NCBI GenBank assembly: GCA_963768025.1
Contig: CAVYGM010000009.1
Coordinates: 115,213 to 179,212, forward strand
Length of the DNA stretch: 64,000 nucleotides
DNA from: CAVYGM01 sp963768025
Lineage (GTDB): Bacteria; Bacteroidota; Bacteroidia; Cytophagales; Spirosomataceae
Reading direction: 5' to 3'
The position numbers and the translations under genes are program-made. The notes beneath the pieces are model-generated. The model saw only the letters and a program-made list of their open reading frames with translations, was not told the origin of the DNA and did not search any database. This document shows, one piece after another, positions 17,820 through 26,322 of this stretch. Every line of letters begins with the position of its first letter. The stretch's first letter is position 1.

Positions 17820-17969
17820 CGTGGTGGAGTGAAACTGACCTTTTGCGTCTTTAAAAGATTCGGTAGTAGCCAGAGAGAACTTGGCGACGTTGACATCGCC
17901 TTGTAGTTTCTGGATCTCGGGATTACCTCCCAGGTTTCCGATTAACGTCACTTTATTGAGGCCGCGCAT
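17820..17969 (-). pseudogene. ssb: 5' fragment of single-stranded DNA-binding protein, fused in frame to the integrase
   Basis: The first 50 codons of a bacterial SSB: MRGLNKVTLIGNLGGNPEIQ, then VAKFSLATTESFKDAKG to HSTT. At that point the reading frame continues without a stop into integrase sequence (VPGARWSRTLKSWYV), so the ORF reaching from 17969 down to 17484 is a chimera. The remaining half of the SSB OB-fold is absent here. A decayed full-length relative is at 62830-63199. Confidence 0.8.
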
Positions 17970-18063
17970 GGTGGGGTGAGATAGAGAAGGGTGGGTTTAT
18001 TTTTTTCAATGTATGAAAAAAATAAATGTAGATTCATAACTGGCAATATTTTTCCTTGTGTAT

Positions 18064-18302
18064 GGCCAATGGCGTGACAGAGAAGGAACAAAAGGCCATT
18101 TACATTGTCTATTCTAACCGACTATATAAGAACACCCAAAGCCGGTGATTTTTATCGCGATGAACTAACCATCGAAGTAGGAGGCAAAGGGGAATCTGCT
18201 GCATAGATTAGGGAAGCAACAGACTACCTGATGGCGGCGGACGGTATCAAAATCGGGTTTGGCAAAAAGGTACCCCTGTGGCTGTTTGGTTTTCTGTACT
18301 GA
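18064..18302 (+). pseudogene. C-terminal remnant of an AAA-family ATPase (DUF4143-like)
   Basis: A conceptual translation gives TEKEQKAIYIVYSNRLYK, a one-base shift, then AGDFYRDELTIEVGGKGES, an in-frame TAG, IREATDYLMAADGIKIGFGK and KVPLWLFGFLY at a stop. The last motif is typical of the extreme C-terminus of Bacteroidota AAA ATPases with a DUF4143-like tail (recalled, not searched). No N-terminal ATPase part is present, so this is debris at the right edge of island I. Confidence 0.6.
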
Positions 18303-18337
18303 CCAGCAGAAGTACCTTTTGCGGAGGGAGCATGGGA

Positions 18338-18847
18338 TCATCTCCCAAAATCATCTTGTACCCGCACGATATCCTCTTCATCCGAGGGGTTGTTTTTATC
18401 GGTATGCTGCCAGATTTCGGCTACTACGCCGTAGCCGTTCATGCCCACGAGGCGGTGGCGCTGTCCGCAGGTCAACTCTACAATGTCGCCGATGGCCAGG
18501 GGTTGCAGCTCGGTTTGGGTATCGTTGGCCGAAATAATCACCCCGGCCACCCCGCCGATCAGCTTCCATATCTCGGCGCGGCGGTGGTGATACTGCCACG
18601 ACAGGCGCTGCTCCGGGGCTACTACCAGTACCTTCGGGCTTAGCTTTTCGTAGCCGGCAAAGTCCTCAATGGACAGGTGCGGAAAGAAAGTCTCGATAAA
18701 CTGCGGTGCCTGGCTTTCATCCAGTACAAAGAAGCCCCCCCAGGGCCGGTTGTGGTCCTTGCTGACTACCGCAAAACCTTTTTCGTCAATAAACTTCTGA
18801 ATGCTATCAAATACCTCGGGACGCTCACACGTTTTGGAAAGTTTCAT
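18338..18847 (-). CDS. cupin domain protein, type II phosphomannose-isomerase-like
   Basis: 169 residues from the Met of MKLSKTCERPEVFDSI; an upstream in-frame Met would add 16 residues of unlikely sequence. The C-terminal half is a single cupin barrel (LVVAPEQRLSWQYHHRRAEI, WKLIGGVAGVIISANDTQ, LTCGQRHRLVGMNGYGVVAE) like that of GDP-mannose pyrophosphorylase/phosphomannose isomerase fusions. The His-rich YHHRRAE segment and the RHR motif supply likely metal ligands. It may isomerise or bind a hexose phosphate; the substrate is not established. It stands alone on the minus strand, next to the edge of island I. Confidence 0.75.
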   Translation of the reverse strand: MKLSKTCERPEVFDSIQKFIDEKGFAVVSKDHNRPWGGFFVLDESQAPQFIETFFPHLSIEDFAGYEKLSPKVLVVAPEQRLSWQYHHRRAEIWKLIGGVAGVIISANDTQTELQPLAIGDIVELTCGQRHRLVGMNGYGVVAEIWQHTDKNNPSDEEDIVRVQDDFGR

Positions 18848-18929
18848 GGTAGTAGAAATTTGATAAAAATAGTAAGGGACATGATCGGAGGACAAAAGTA
18901 AGGAATGATCTGATTGATTGACTTAGAAG

Positions 18930-19101
18930 CTATCTGCTTTTGTGTACCCCGTCGTAGCCACTCCCCATGTAGCTACCCCAGCGGATGGGCGTCGTGATGG
19001 GAATTTGGGTTTTGAGGCAATTGACCTGCATTCCATCGAAGGCCCAGGTCGTAAGTCGGCTGTTGCTGCGGCAGAGGGGGGCTTCATGCCAAAAGACCTT
19101 C
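18930..19101 (-). other. possible protein remnant or spacer between symporter and cupin genes
   Basis: The minus strand is open here and encodes sequence such as RLTTWAFDGMQVNCLKTQIP and RWGSYMGSGYDGV before a stop. The composition looks protein-like, but no start codon specific to it exists and I do not recognise the family. It may be a tail left by a deletion, or chance. Confidence 0.25.
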
Positions 19102-20931
19102 TTAATTATAGGGTAGCCGTTTGTACCAGGTGTTCCAAAGCACCACACTAGTCCCCGCCAGCACAAGCGCGGAAAGAAGGGCCTGACCCGGCATAAGCAA
19201 GACCGTGAAAACCGGCAAAGCCGTAATAGCTGTTTGCCCGATGGTACCAATGAACACATTCATCAGGTCACGCCGGAAGCCCCGGTTAGGTTCAAAGGTG
19301 GGGTCTTCCTTCAGGATAGCCCGCTTCACCGGCCCCCAGAACCCCCAGGGGCGTACGGTTTTGTAAAATTCCTTCAAGACCTCCCTATCGGTGGGTGCAG
19401 TCAGGAGGGTACCTCCGAGGGAACCCGCTACCGAGAGGAGTAAAATAAGCGGGAAGTAGTATAAGGGCAAGGTGTCGGGAAAAACCGTGGGCAGTAGCAT
19501 GGCGGATAGGATGCCCGCAAGCATGCCCCAGAAAAAGCCATTGCCATTGAAGCGCCACCAGTGCCATTTGAGTACATTGGCCGCTACGTACCCTCCCCAG
19601 AGCGCACCAACAATCCATTGCAGTACACTGTTCACATCCTGGGCGTAAAGGCCCATGATGATACTGACAATCACCACCACCATCCCCACTCCGTAGTTCA
19701 CGTAGCTGATCTGCCGGTTGGAGGCCTCGGGCCGGATGGATTTCAGGTAAATGTCGTTGACGATATAGGCCTGGGCGGCATTGAGGGTGCCGGCAAAGGT
19801 ACCTATAAAGGCAGCCATCAGACCCACCAACAGGACACCCATCAGCCCTGAGGGAGCAAACTGATAGATGGCCGCGGGTAGTATTTTCTCAAAATCAATG
19901 GCTCCGCTCGCCGTTTGCAGGTCCAGATCCTCGTAGAACAATAAGGCCAGGACCGTAAAGCCGGTCACCATCAGGTAGCGGGCCGGTAGCAGCACGATGT
20001 TAACGAACATGCTCATCAGGGCCGAGTCGCGGGGGCTGCGGCTGGCCAGAATTTTCTGCATGTCGTAGTTTGGGGCCGGACCGGCCAGGCTGGCCAGAAT
20101 GCCCTTGGCTACCATCAAAGAAAAGAACATTCCGAAAGGCTGGAATTTATCATCCGAAATTTTCTGGTTTACGTCGTCAATTAACCCGGACCAGTCCAGG
20201 TTCAAACGCCAGTTGAAAAACAGCTCGGACCAGCCCTCCGGTACCGGCAGGGAAGTGCCCGAAAGCTTGTTCATGGCAATAAGGGCGATGGAGACGGAAG
20301 CCACCAGCATGAGAAAGAATTGAAGTAGGTCGGCCCACACGATGCTCGACATCCCCCCCAGTACGGCGTAGAACATGGCAAAGAAGGTAAATACGATGCC
20401 GTACAGATGAGGCACAAACTCGGCTGCCACCGCAAAAGGAACGTAGGGCTCCACCACGGTCCAGGGAATGAATATGCTGACGAATTTTCCCAGGCCGACA
20501 AACCCATAGGCCATGAACCCAAGGCAACTCAGCAAAGCAAACGCCACAATGACCCGGTGCGACCGCATGGCGTCGGGGCCGGTCCCAAACCGGGTGAGCA
20601 TCCACTCCGCGCCGGTAGATACGTTGGAACGACGCAACCACATGGCCAGGTACACAAACATGAATACCTGGTTGAACACGGGCCACAGCCACGGCAGCCA
20701 AATACTCTTGACGCCGTACACAAACAAAATGGTGACCATCCAGATGGTACCCGAAATATCAAACATGCCCGAGGCGTTGGAAAGCCCCAGCAGGTACCAG
20801 GGCAGGGTATTGCCACCCAGCATGTAGGCCTTTTTGTCGGCTTTGGCGCTCCGGCGAAGCAGCAAACCGATCAGGGGCAAAGCGCACATGTAGCTACAAA
20901 TGATGGCTAGGTCGAGGGCAGAAAGCTTCAT
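19102..20931 (-). CDS. sodium:solute symporter family protein
   Basis: 609-residue inner-membrane transporter of the SSS family, with about 13-14 hydrophobic helices. Family features: the N-terminal LLLRRSAKADKKAYMLGGNT followed by PWYLLGLSNASGMFDISGT (substrate/sodium site on TM1), YAVLGGMSSIVWADLLQFFL (the GG-x3-DxxQ-type motif), and a long C-terminal cytoplasmic tail. The length and tail resemble sugar or carboxylate symporters of Bacteroidota, but the substrate is open. An AraC regulator is divergently encoded 455 bases away and might control it. Confidence 0.9.
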   Translation of the reverse strand: MKLSALDLAIICSYMCALPLIGLLLRRSAKADKKAYMLGGNTLPWYLLGLSNASGMFDISGTIWMVTILFVYGVKSIWLPWLWPVFNQVFMFVYLAMWLRRSNVSTGAEWMLTRFGTGPDAMRSHRVIVAFALLSCLGFMAYGFVGLGKFVSIFIPWTVVEPYVPFAVAAEFVPHLYGIVFTFFAMFYAVLGGMSSIVWADLLQFFLMLVASVSIALIAMNKLSGTSLPVPEGWSELFFNWRLNLDWSGLIDDVNQKISDDKFQPFGMFFSLMVAKGILASLAGPAPNYDMQKILASRSPRDSALMSMFVNIVLLPARYLMVTGFTVLALLFYEDLDLQTASGAIDFEKILPAAIYQFAPSGLMGVLLVGLMAAFIGTFAGTLNAAQAYIVNDIYLKSIRPEASNRQISYVNYGVGMVVVIVSIIMGLYAQDVNSVLQWIVGALWGGYVAANVLKWHWWRFNGNGFFWGMLAGILSAMLLPTVFPDTLPLYYFPLILLLSVAGSLGGTLLTAPTDREVLKEFYKTVRPWGFWGPVKRAILKEDPTFEPNRGFRRDLMNVFIGTIGQTAITALPVFTVLLMPGQALLSALVLAGTSVVLWNTWYKRLPYN

Positions 20932-21386
20932 CCGTCGGGGGGTAAATAACCTACTTGAGCCAAAGATAAGCAGGCAAAGGGTAGTCTTGCCTTTTTGTTT
21001 ACGACGGATTGCAAAAACACGCCGGTTGGCCGGCAGCTCTCAGCCTAGGCAGTGCCGACTGCCTACCAGGGGTTTCGTTGGAGAATGACTTCCTAAGGAG
21101 ATACCTCAAAACAGGCATGGGAGTTACCACCACAAGACCAAGTCCTACTAGCCGGGAGAGTATAGTACATTTTTAACTACCCGATACCAGGCGCTTTGGA
21201 ATCTCCGCGGGCTAGGGGAGGGCGTATCTCATTTGACGGAAACATAGTCCGGGATAATGCCTAAATTCGGGTGGTTTGGGTCCATATCTTGGCAAAAAAG
21301 TTTAGCCGAATAATAAACAACCAAATAATACTATTCTATCGGGGCTTTCTTTAAATTTGACTTTTTCCTTAGCCTCTACGTCCATT
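20932..21386. other. intergenic region between divergent symporter and AraC genes
   Basis: No gene is supported. It should hold both promoters. TAAATTTG at 21352-21359, 27 bases before the AraC start, fits the -7 consensus. A small hairpin GGCAGTGCCGACTGCC lies near 21048-21063, and GGCAAAGGGTAGTCTTGCC with a T-run lies near 20973-20998. Confidence 0.45.
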
Positions 21387-22271
21387 ATGAGCGAAATACT
21401 CCGGGAGATAACCCCTCTCACGCAATACGATTGTTTTACAATATTTGCCCGGCGCAAGCGGGAGTTTGACTTTCCGCTGCACTTCCACGAGGAGTTTGAG
21501 CTCAACCTGGTGGTCGGAGGCAAAGGGGTAAAGCGGATAGTAGGCGACCACACGGAGGTGATAGACGACCTGGAACTGGTACTGGTAGGGAGTAACCTAC
21601 CCCACGGGTGGTTTGACCATCAGTACAAATGGCAGGAGGGGATGGATGAGGTATTCGAGATTACGATTCAGTTCCATCGCAATCTGTTCGATAGTAGCTT
21701 TCTGAAACGGAATCAGCTTTATTTTATCCGCACTTTGTTCGAGAAAGCAGGCCAGGGGATTAGTTTTTCCAGAGAATGCATTGAGCGCGTACTCCCCCGG
21801 CTACGTGGGCTCACCCAGCAAAAAGGCTTCGAGTCGGTGCTGGAACTTCTTTCCATTCTGCACGAGCTTTCCCTCTCGCGCAACATGCAAGTGCTGGCCA
21901 ATGGTACCTTCACGGAGGGAAAGGTCAATTACAACAGCCGACGGATCGAAAAGGTATTTTCCTACCTTCGGGATCACTATAATCAGGATATTTCGCTGGA
22001 AGATGTATCCAAATTGGCCGGTATGACGGAGGTGTCGTTTAGTCGATTTATAAAAAAGAGAACCGGAAAGACCTTCGTAGAAAGCCTGAACGAAATCCGA
22101 CTGGGTCACGCTTCCCGTTTGCTGATTGATACCACTCAAACCATCGCTGAGGTGGCTTACAAGTGCGGCTACAACAATCTATCGTACTTCAATAGGGTAT
22201 TCAAGCATAAAAATGGCTGTACGCCCAGTGAATTTCGCGAGAACTACGCCGGTACCCGTACCTTCATCTGA
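21387..22271 (+). CDS. AraC-family transcriptional regulator
   Basis: 294 residues from the Met of MSEILREITPLTQYDCFTIF; an in-frame Met ten codons upstream overlaps the promoter-like box, so I prefer the later start. The N-terminal cupin-type sensor domain (RKREFDFPLHFHEEFELNLV, GSNLPHGWFDHQYKWQ) may bind a sugar. The C-terminal AraC DNA-binding domain has two helix-turn-helix motifs (DISLEDVSKLAGMTEVSFSR and TIAEVAYKCGYNNLSYFNRV followed by FKHKNGCTPSEFRENY). It is divergent from the sodium symporter, a common regulator-target layout. Confidence 0.92.
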   Translation: MSEILREITPLTQYDCFTIFARRKREFDFPLHFHEEFELNLVVGGKGVKRIVGDHTEVIDDLELVLVGSNLPHGWFDHQYKWQEGMDEVFEITIQFHRNLFDSSFLKRNQLYFIRTLFEKAGQGISFSRECIERVLPRLRGLTQQKGFESVLELLSILHELSLSRNMQVLANGTFTEGKVNYNSRRIEKVFSYLRDHYNQDISLEDVSKLAGMTEVSFSRFIKKRTGKTFVESLNEIRLGHASRLLIDTTQTIAEVAYKCGYNNLSYFNRVFKHKNGCTPSEFRENYAGTRTFI

Positions 22272-22375
22272 GGAAGGGCACCGGGTGGTAGGCCCAAAGA
22301 GTACCCCATTAAACCTTTGACTCCGGGCGGCATCTCACAGGGGTAACTTATTTAAAACCCCAATTACATAGTACC

Positions 22376-22729
22376 ATGAAAAAGATACTTGGAATGATGC
22401 TCGTATTGCTAGCGCTGAGTACCGCTGGCTTTGCTCAAAAAGAAAGAGCGAACCCCGAAAAGAGAATGGAGAAGCGGATGAAAAGCATGAAAAAGGACCT
22501 CAACCTGACCGACGAACAGGCCGCCCGCGTGAGTAAACTGATGAAGGAGCAAACTCAGAAACAAAGGGCTCTGGCTGAGCAAATGAAAGCGAGCCGTTCT
22601 GCGTCCAAAGCGGAGCTGAAAAGTATCCTGACCCCCGAGCAATACATACAGCTACTGGAAAAGCAGGCCGAGCGTGGCCCGCGTAAGCGCCAGCGGATGC
22701 GGCGCAGCGGAGGCCCGGAGCGCGGCTAA
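22376..22729 (+). CDS. secreted small basic protein, Spy/CpxP- or DUF4890-like
   Basis: 117 residues with a cleavable signal peptide (KKILGMMLVLLALSTAGFAQ). The mature part is highly charged and helical (KRMEKRMKSMKKDLNLTDEQ, AARVSKLMKEQTQKQRALAE), with SILTPEQYIQLLEKQA, the pattern of LTxxQ-type periplasmic proteins such as Spy/CpxP and the Bacteroidota DUF4890 family. It ends in an Arg/Gly-rich tail. Likely periplasmic, perhaps chaperone-like; function not established. A strong hairpin terminator follows at once. Confidence 0.75.
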   Translation: MKKILGMMLVLLALSTAGFAQKERANPEKRMEKRMKSMKKDLNLTDEQAARVSKLMKEQTQKQRALAEQMKASRSASKAELKSILTPEQYIQLLEKQAERGPRKRQRMRRSGGPERG

Positions 22730-22747
22730 GTGCGTATCGTTAGAATT

Positions 22748-22797
22748 GACCCAAAAGAGCCGGTACCTTCAACTGAAAGTACCGGCTCTTTTGGGTC
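22748..22797. terminator. bidirectional hairpin terminator
   Basis: Perfect 19-bp inverted repeat (GACCCAAAAGAGCCGGTAC and its complement) with a 12-nt loop, placed between convergent genes. The A-run in the left arm and T-run in the right arm lie inside the stem, so it can serve both directions. Confidence 0.85.
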
Positions 22798-22822
22798 TAC
22801 GGGGGTATTCAGCGGCATCCGG

Positions 22823-23900
22823 TTAGGGTTTTGGCTCCACGGCCGCATGCTTTTCCTTGGGTGGAAACAGCAGCGAAGCGGCAATGCTAATACCCAGAAT
22901 CCCGACAATCACCAGCAGTGAGTACATGTTGTTGAAGCCCAGGTCGTGCAATTGCTCTTCCAGCAGCATTTTGGCACCAATAAAGGTCAGTAGTACCCCC
23001 AAGCCGTATTTGAGATAGCTGAACATATCAATGATATTGACCAGGAAGAAAAACATCGAACGCAACCCCATGATGGCAAATACGTTGGAGAAAAATACGA
23101 TGTAGGGGTCTTTTGTAATAGAAAATATGGCCGGAATGGAATCCACCGCAAAGATCACATCCGTGAAGGCGATCACGATCATAACCACAAAAAGCGGTGT
23201 AACGTAGAGTTTTTTGTCACGCTTGCTTCTAACAAAGAAATTATCCACCACGTAGCGCTCAAAAACATTGAAATACCGCGACGTGAGCCGTACGGCGGGG
23301 TGCTTCTGCACATCAATGCCCTCTTCTTCATCCTTCTGAAACAGGATTTTAACCCCGGTATAGATCAGAAACGCCCCAAAAATATAGAGTACCCAGCTAA
23401 ACTGCTGAATGAGGGCCGAGCCGACAAAAATAAAAATAAAGCGCAGGACGATCGAACCCAGAATCCCCCATACCAGTACTTTCTTGTAGTAAATTTCCCG
23501 GACAGCGAAGGAGTTGAAAATTAGAATAAAAACAAAAATATTATCCACCGAAAGGGAGTACTCCACCAGGTACCCCGTCAGGTATTCCAGGGCCATGTTG
23601 CTTTGGAATTTGACCAGAGCCTCGTCAAAATCAGCGGGTAGCGTCAGGTTTCGGATAGTACAAATCCTGCACCGTCCTGAGGTGCGACGGGTCGCTGATG
23701 TCGTGTACCCAATGGCCGTAAAAACGAAGGAAAACGTAAAAGCACAGCGCCAGGGCCACCCACACGGCGCTCCACCCGGCGGCTTCCTTAAAACTAACAA
23801 TGTGGCTGGTTGACTTTCGATTGAAGGCTCCCAGGTCCAGCATCATGACGAAAATGACGAATACCGTGAATCCGGCAAAAAATATGACTTCGCTTGACAT
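22823..23900 (-). CDS. TerC family integral membrane protein (frameshifted)
   Basis: About 358 residues when the frame is repaired. The N-terminus MSSEVIFFAGFTVFVIFVMM and DLGAFNRKSTSHIVSFKEAA is in one frame; the rest (LEYLTGYLVEYSLSVDNIFV, VIAFTDVIFAVDSIPAIFSI, MGLRSMFFFLVNIIDMF) is in another. Removing one base near 23648 joins YYPK to LTLPADFDEALVKFQ. The acidic membrane motifs VEYSLSVDN and FAVDSIPA define TerC, linked to tellurite resistance and, in other bacteria, to manganese handling during protein secretion. It is convergent with the small secreted protein gene. Confidence 0.9.
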
Positions 23901-24070
23901 AAATCTTCTTTAGGTTGAGTGATACTAAACAGCAAAATAAAAGATTAATTTCCACATACAACCACTCATCTTGCCACTTATCCGATTTAGATAGTTTTCT
24001 ACCCGAAGGTTTATAATTTTTGTACGTACTTTTATTTCTGCAATCCTATCGTATCGATATATCTTCTTCT

Positions 24071-25312
24071 ATGAAATTCCTCCGTCAGATACTGGAAAGT
24101 TTTCGCTTTGCCTGGCAGGCCCTGCGTTCCAACATTACCCGTACCGTTCTTTCCCTATTAGGTGTTACGGTGGGGATTTTCGCCATTGTTGCCGTATTTA
24201 CCATCGTGGATTCTCTGGAGCGAAACATTAAGCAGAGTATGAGTTTTATTGGCGACAAGGTGCTGTACATCGAAAAATGGCCGTGGGCCTTTGATGGGGA
24301 CTTTGCCTGGTGGAAGTACTTTCAATGGCCAGAAGCCAACTACCGAGAGTATCAGTACCTGTACAATAACCTGGAAAATGCCGAGGCGGTCGCAATTCTG
24401 GATTATAAGGGCAACGTCACCGTCAAGAATGGATCAAACAGCATGATCGCCGTCATCCAGGGAATATCGTACGACTACAATTTGATTTCCGACGTTACGG
24501 TGGCCGAAGGACGCTATTTTTCCCCCATCGAAACCGACGCCGGTCGACAGGTAGCCATCATCGGGTCCGACATCGTCGAAACGCTCTTTCCGTTTGGCAA
24601 TCCAATTGGAAAAGAGTTTAAGCTGGCTGGTAACCGGTTCACGGTGGCGGGTGTGCAGGAGAAGAAAGGTGAGAGCCTGGTTAATTTTGGCGGCAACCCC
24701 GATACGAAGGTTTTTATCCCCTATAGCTCGTTTGCCAAGCTTTTCCAAACGGCCAGGCCAAGTCCAACGCTGGTAGTCAAAGGAAAGGAATCCGACGAAG
24801 GCCTGCTGGAAGTAGAAGCTGAAGCCACCGGACTGCTGCGCACCATCCGGGGCATAAAACCGCGGGATGTGAGTACGTTTTCAATCAACCGGCCCGAAGC
24901 CGCCGCCCAGGCCATTTCGGGGGTTTTTGGCGTTCTTACCCTGGCGGGTTGGGTGATTGGGAGCTTTTCCATTCTGGTGGGAGGGTTCGGCATTGCCAAT
25001 ATCATGTTTGTGTCGGTAAAAGAACGCACCAACCTCATCGGGATTCAAAAATCCCTCGGGGCAAAGAATTACTTCATCCTGTTTCAATTCCTTTTCGAGG
25101 CCGTCATGCTCAGCCTGGTGGGAGGGCTCGTGGGCATATTTTTGGTATTTGTCCTCACCTTTTTGCCGTTAGGTAGCCTCGACGTAGTGTTGCTGCCCCA
25201 GAATATCCTGTTGGGACTGGGCGTTTCCAGTATCATCGGGGTGGTGTCGGGTATAGTGCCGGCCATGCTAGCGGCTCGCCTCGATCCGGTGATCGCGATC
25301 CGGGCCAAATAA
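24071..25312 (+). CDS. ABC transporter permease, MacB/FtsX type
   Basis: 413 residues from the Met of MKFLRQILESFRFAWQALRS; an upstream in-frame ATG would add 17 residues of unlikely sequence. The architecture is that of MacB-type permeases: one N-terminal membrane helix (TVLSLLGVTVGIFAIVAVFT), a periplasmic MacB_PCD domain of about 230 residues, then three C-terminal helices forming the FtsX domain (GIANIMFVSVKERTNLIGIQ, KSLGAKNYFILFQFLFEAVM). The partner ATPase is not next to it. Such proteins use ATP to move lipoproteins or peptides, or to signal, rather than to import. Confidence 0.9.
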   Translation: MKFLRQILESFRFAWQALRSNITRTVLSLLGVTVGIFAIVAVFTIVDSLERNIKQSMSFIGDKVLYIEKWPWAFDGDFAWWKYFQWPEANYREYQYLYNNLENAEAVAILDYKGNVTVKNGSNSMIAVIQGISYDYNLISDVTVAEGRYFSPIETDAGRQVAIIGSDIVETLFPFGNPIGKEFKLAGNRFTVAGVQEKKGESLVNFGGNPDTKVFIPYSSFAKLFQTARPSPTLVVKGKESDEGLLEVEAEATGLLRTIRGIKPRDVSTFSINRPEAAAQAISGVFGVLTLAGWVIGSFSILVGGFGIANIMFVSVKERTNLIGIQKSLGAKNYFILFQFLFEAVMLSLVGGLVGIFLVFVLTFLPLGSLDVVLLPQNILLGLGVSSIIGVVSGIVPAMLAARLDPVIAIRAK

Positions 25313-25377
25313 GAACTTGGAAAACTCCCTTCGATTTCCGAAGTTAGTCGCACTTTTCACGATTAATCGCTACAACT

Positions 25378-25845
25378 ATGCGTAAATGGATTATCCTTTT
25401 CATTTTTCTGGCCCTTGTGTTCGGAATCATATTTTACATCACATTTGGGTATTACAGCGAAGGGAAGCGGGGAGGATTTGTGGTGAAGCTTAGTAACAAG
25501 GGCTATGTTTTCAAAACCCAGGAAGGCGTATTGAACGTAGGCGGCTTATACGAAGGGGGGGGTACCCTCAACGCCACCCAATGGGATTTCTCGGTCGGTG
25601 GTGATAACAAAGCGGCCATAACCAAACTGGAAGAAGCCATCAAAACCGGTCGCAGGGTTTCGTTGACATACCAGGAAAAATTCTTCATTTTGCCCTGGAA
25701 CGGGGACACCAAGTACTTCGTAACCGAGGTGGAACTCCTCGACACACCCGGTATGTACGGCGCTCCCATGAACCCACAACCCCAACAGCAAGCCCCGCCG
25801 CCGGTGCCACAACCCATCGATACCACAAGCGGCGTAGTATTATAA
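25378..25845 (+). CDS. conserved membrane-anchored hypothetical protein
   Basis: 155 residues. It has an N-terminal membrane anchor (WIILFIFLALVFGIIFYITF) followed by a soluble domain (GGFVVKLSNKGYVFKTQEGV, ISLTYQ-type strands, FILPWNGDTKYFVTEVELL) and a Pro/Gln-rich C-terminal tail (PQPQQQAPPPVPQP). This is a conserved Bacteroidota family, sometimes mislabelled as 6-phosphogluconate dehydrogenase; I see no nucleotide-binding motif to support that name. It follows the ABC permease after 65 bases and may be in its operon. A hairpin terminator follows. Confidence 0.65.
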   Translation: MRKWIILFIFLALVFGIIFYITFGYYSEGKRGGFVVKLSNKGYVFKTQEGVLNVGGLYEGGGTLNATQWDFSVGGDNKAAITKLEEAIKTGRRVSLTYQEKFFILPWNGDTKYFVTEVELLDTPGMYGAPMNPQPQQQAPPPVPQPIDTTSGVVL

Positions 25846-25859
25846 AGTATAGGTTTTTG

Positions 25860-25892
25860 AGCTTAGTCGGCCTACTAATGGGCCGACTAAGC
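25860..25892. terminator. bidirectional terminator between convergent genes
   Basis: AGCTTAGTCGGCC pairs perfectly with GGCCGACTAAGCT across a 7-nt loop. It ends exactly at the stop codon of the minus-strand SUI1 gene. Confidence 0.8.
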
Positions 25893-26228
25893 TTATCCAC
25901 CGGCCTTTTTGGCTTTGTATCCTTTGGCTTGCAGCCAGCTTACCACCTTATCCCGGTGGTCGCCCTGTAACAATATCTCGCCCTCCTTGGCGGTGCCACC
26001 ACTCCCGCAGACTCCTTTCAACTGTTTGGTCAAGGCTTCCAGATCGGCCATTTTTCCGACAAAGCCCTTTACGGCCGTTACTACCTTGCCCCCTCCTTTG
26101 CGTTCCAGCCATACTCTCAAATCCTGACCGGCGGGGTTTACCGTTTCGGGCTCATCGGCCTCCTCGTTCTGAAAGGTATACTCAGGATCTGTGGAGTACA
26201 CAATCCCGCTTCTCGTTTTTTTTGACAT
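25893..26228 (-). CDS. yciH: SUI1-domain translation initiation factor-like protein
   Basis: 111 residues. The C-terminal 70 residues form a SUI1/eIF1 domain (LRVWLERKGGGKVVTAVKGF, LTKQLKGVCGSGGTAKEGEI, LLQGDHRDKVVSWLQAKGYK). The KGVCGSGGT and QGDHRD motifs are diagnostic. Bacterial homologues (YciH) are thought to influence start-codon choice or repress translation in stress, but are dispensable. The N-terminal 40 residues are acidic and probably disordered. Confidence 0.88.
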   Translation of the reverse strand: MSKKTRSGIVYSTDPEYTFQNEEADEPETVNPAGQDLRVWLERKGGGKVVTAVKGFVGKMADLEALTKQLKGVCGSGGTAKEGEILLQGDHRDKVVSWLQAKGYKAKKAGG

Positions 26229-26322
26229 GCTTCCAGGCGTTTAAAGTGTCAAGATATTTTTTCAAAATGGTTTTTAGTTTAAACTGCTTCTTATAGAAAG
26301 CCCCTCTATCCTACCTTTTTTC

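Noticed and set aside
25378..25845. 6-phosphogluconate dehydrogenase label for the small membrane-anchored protein
   Set aside because: 155 residues with a membrane anchor and no Rossmann fold; the name circulates in databases but the sequence does not support it.
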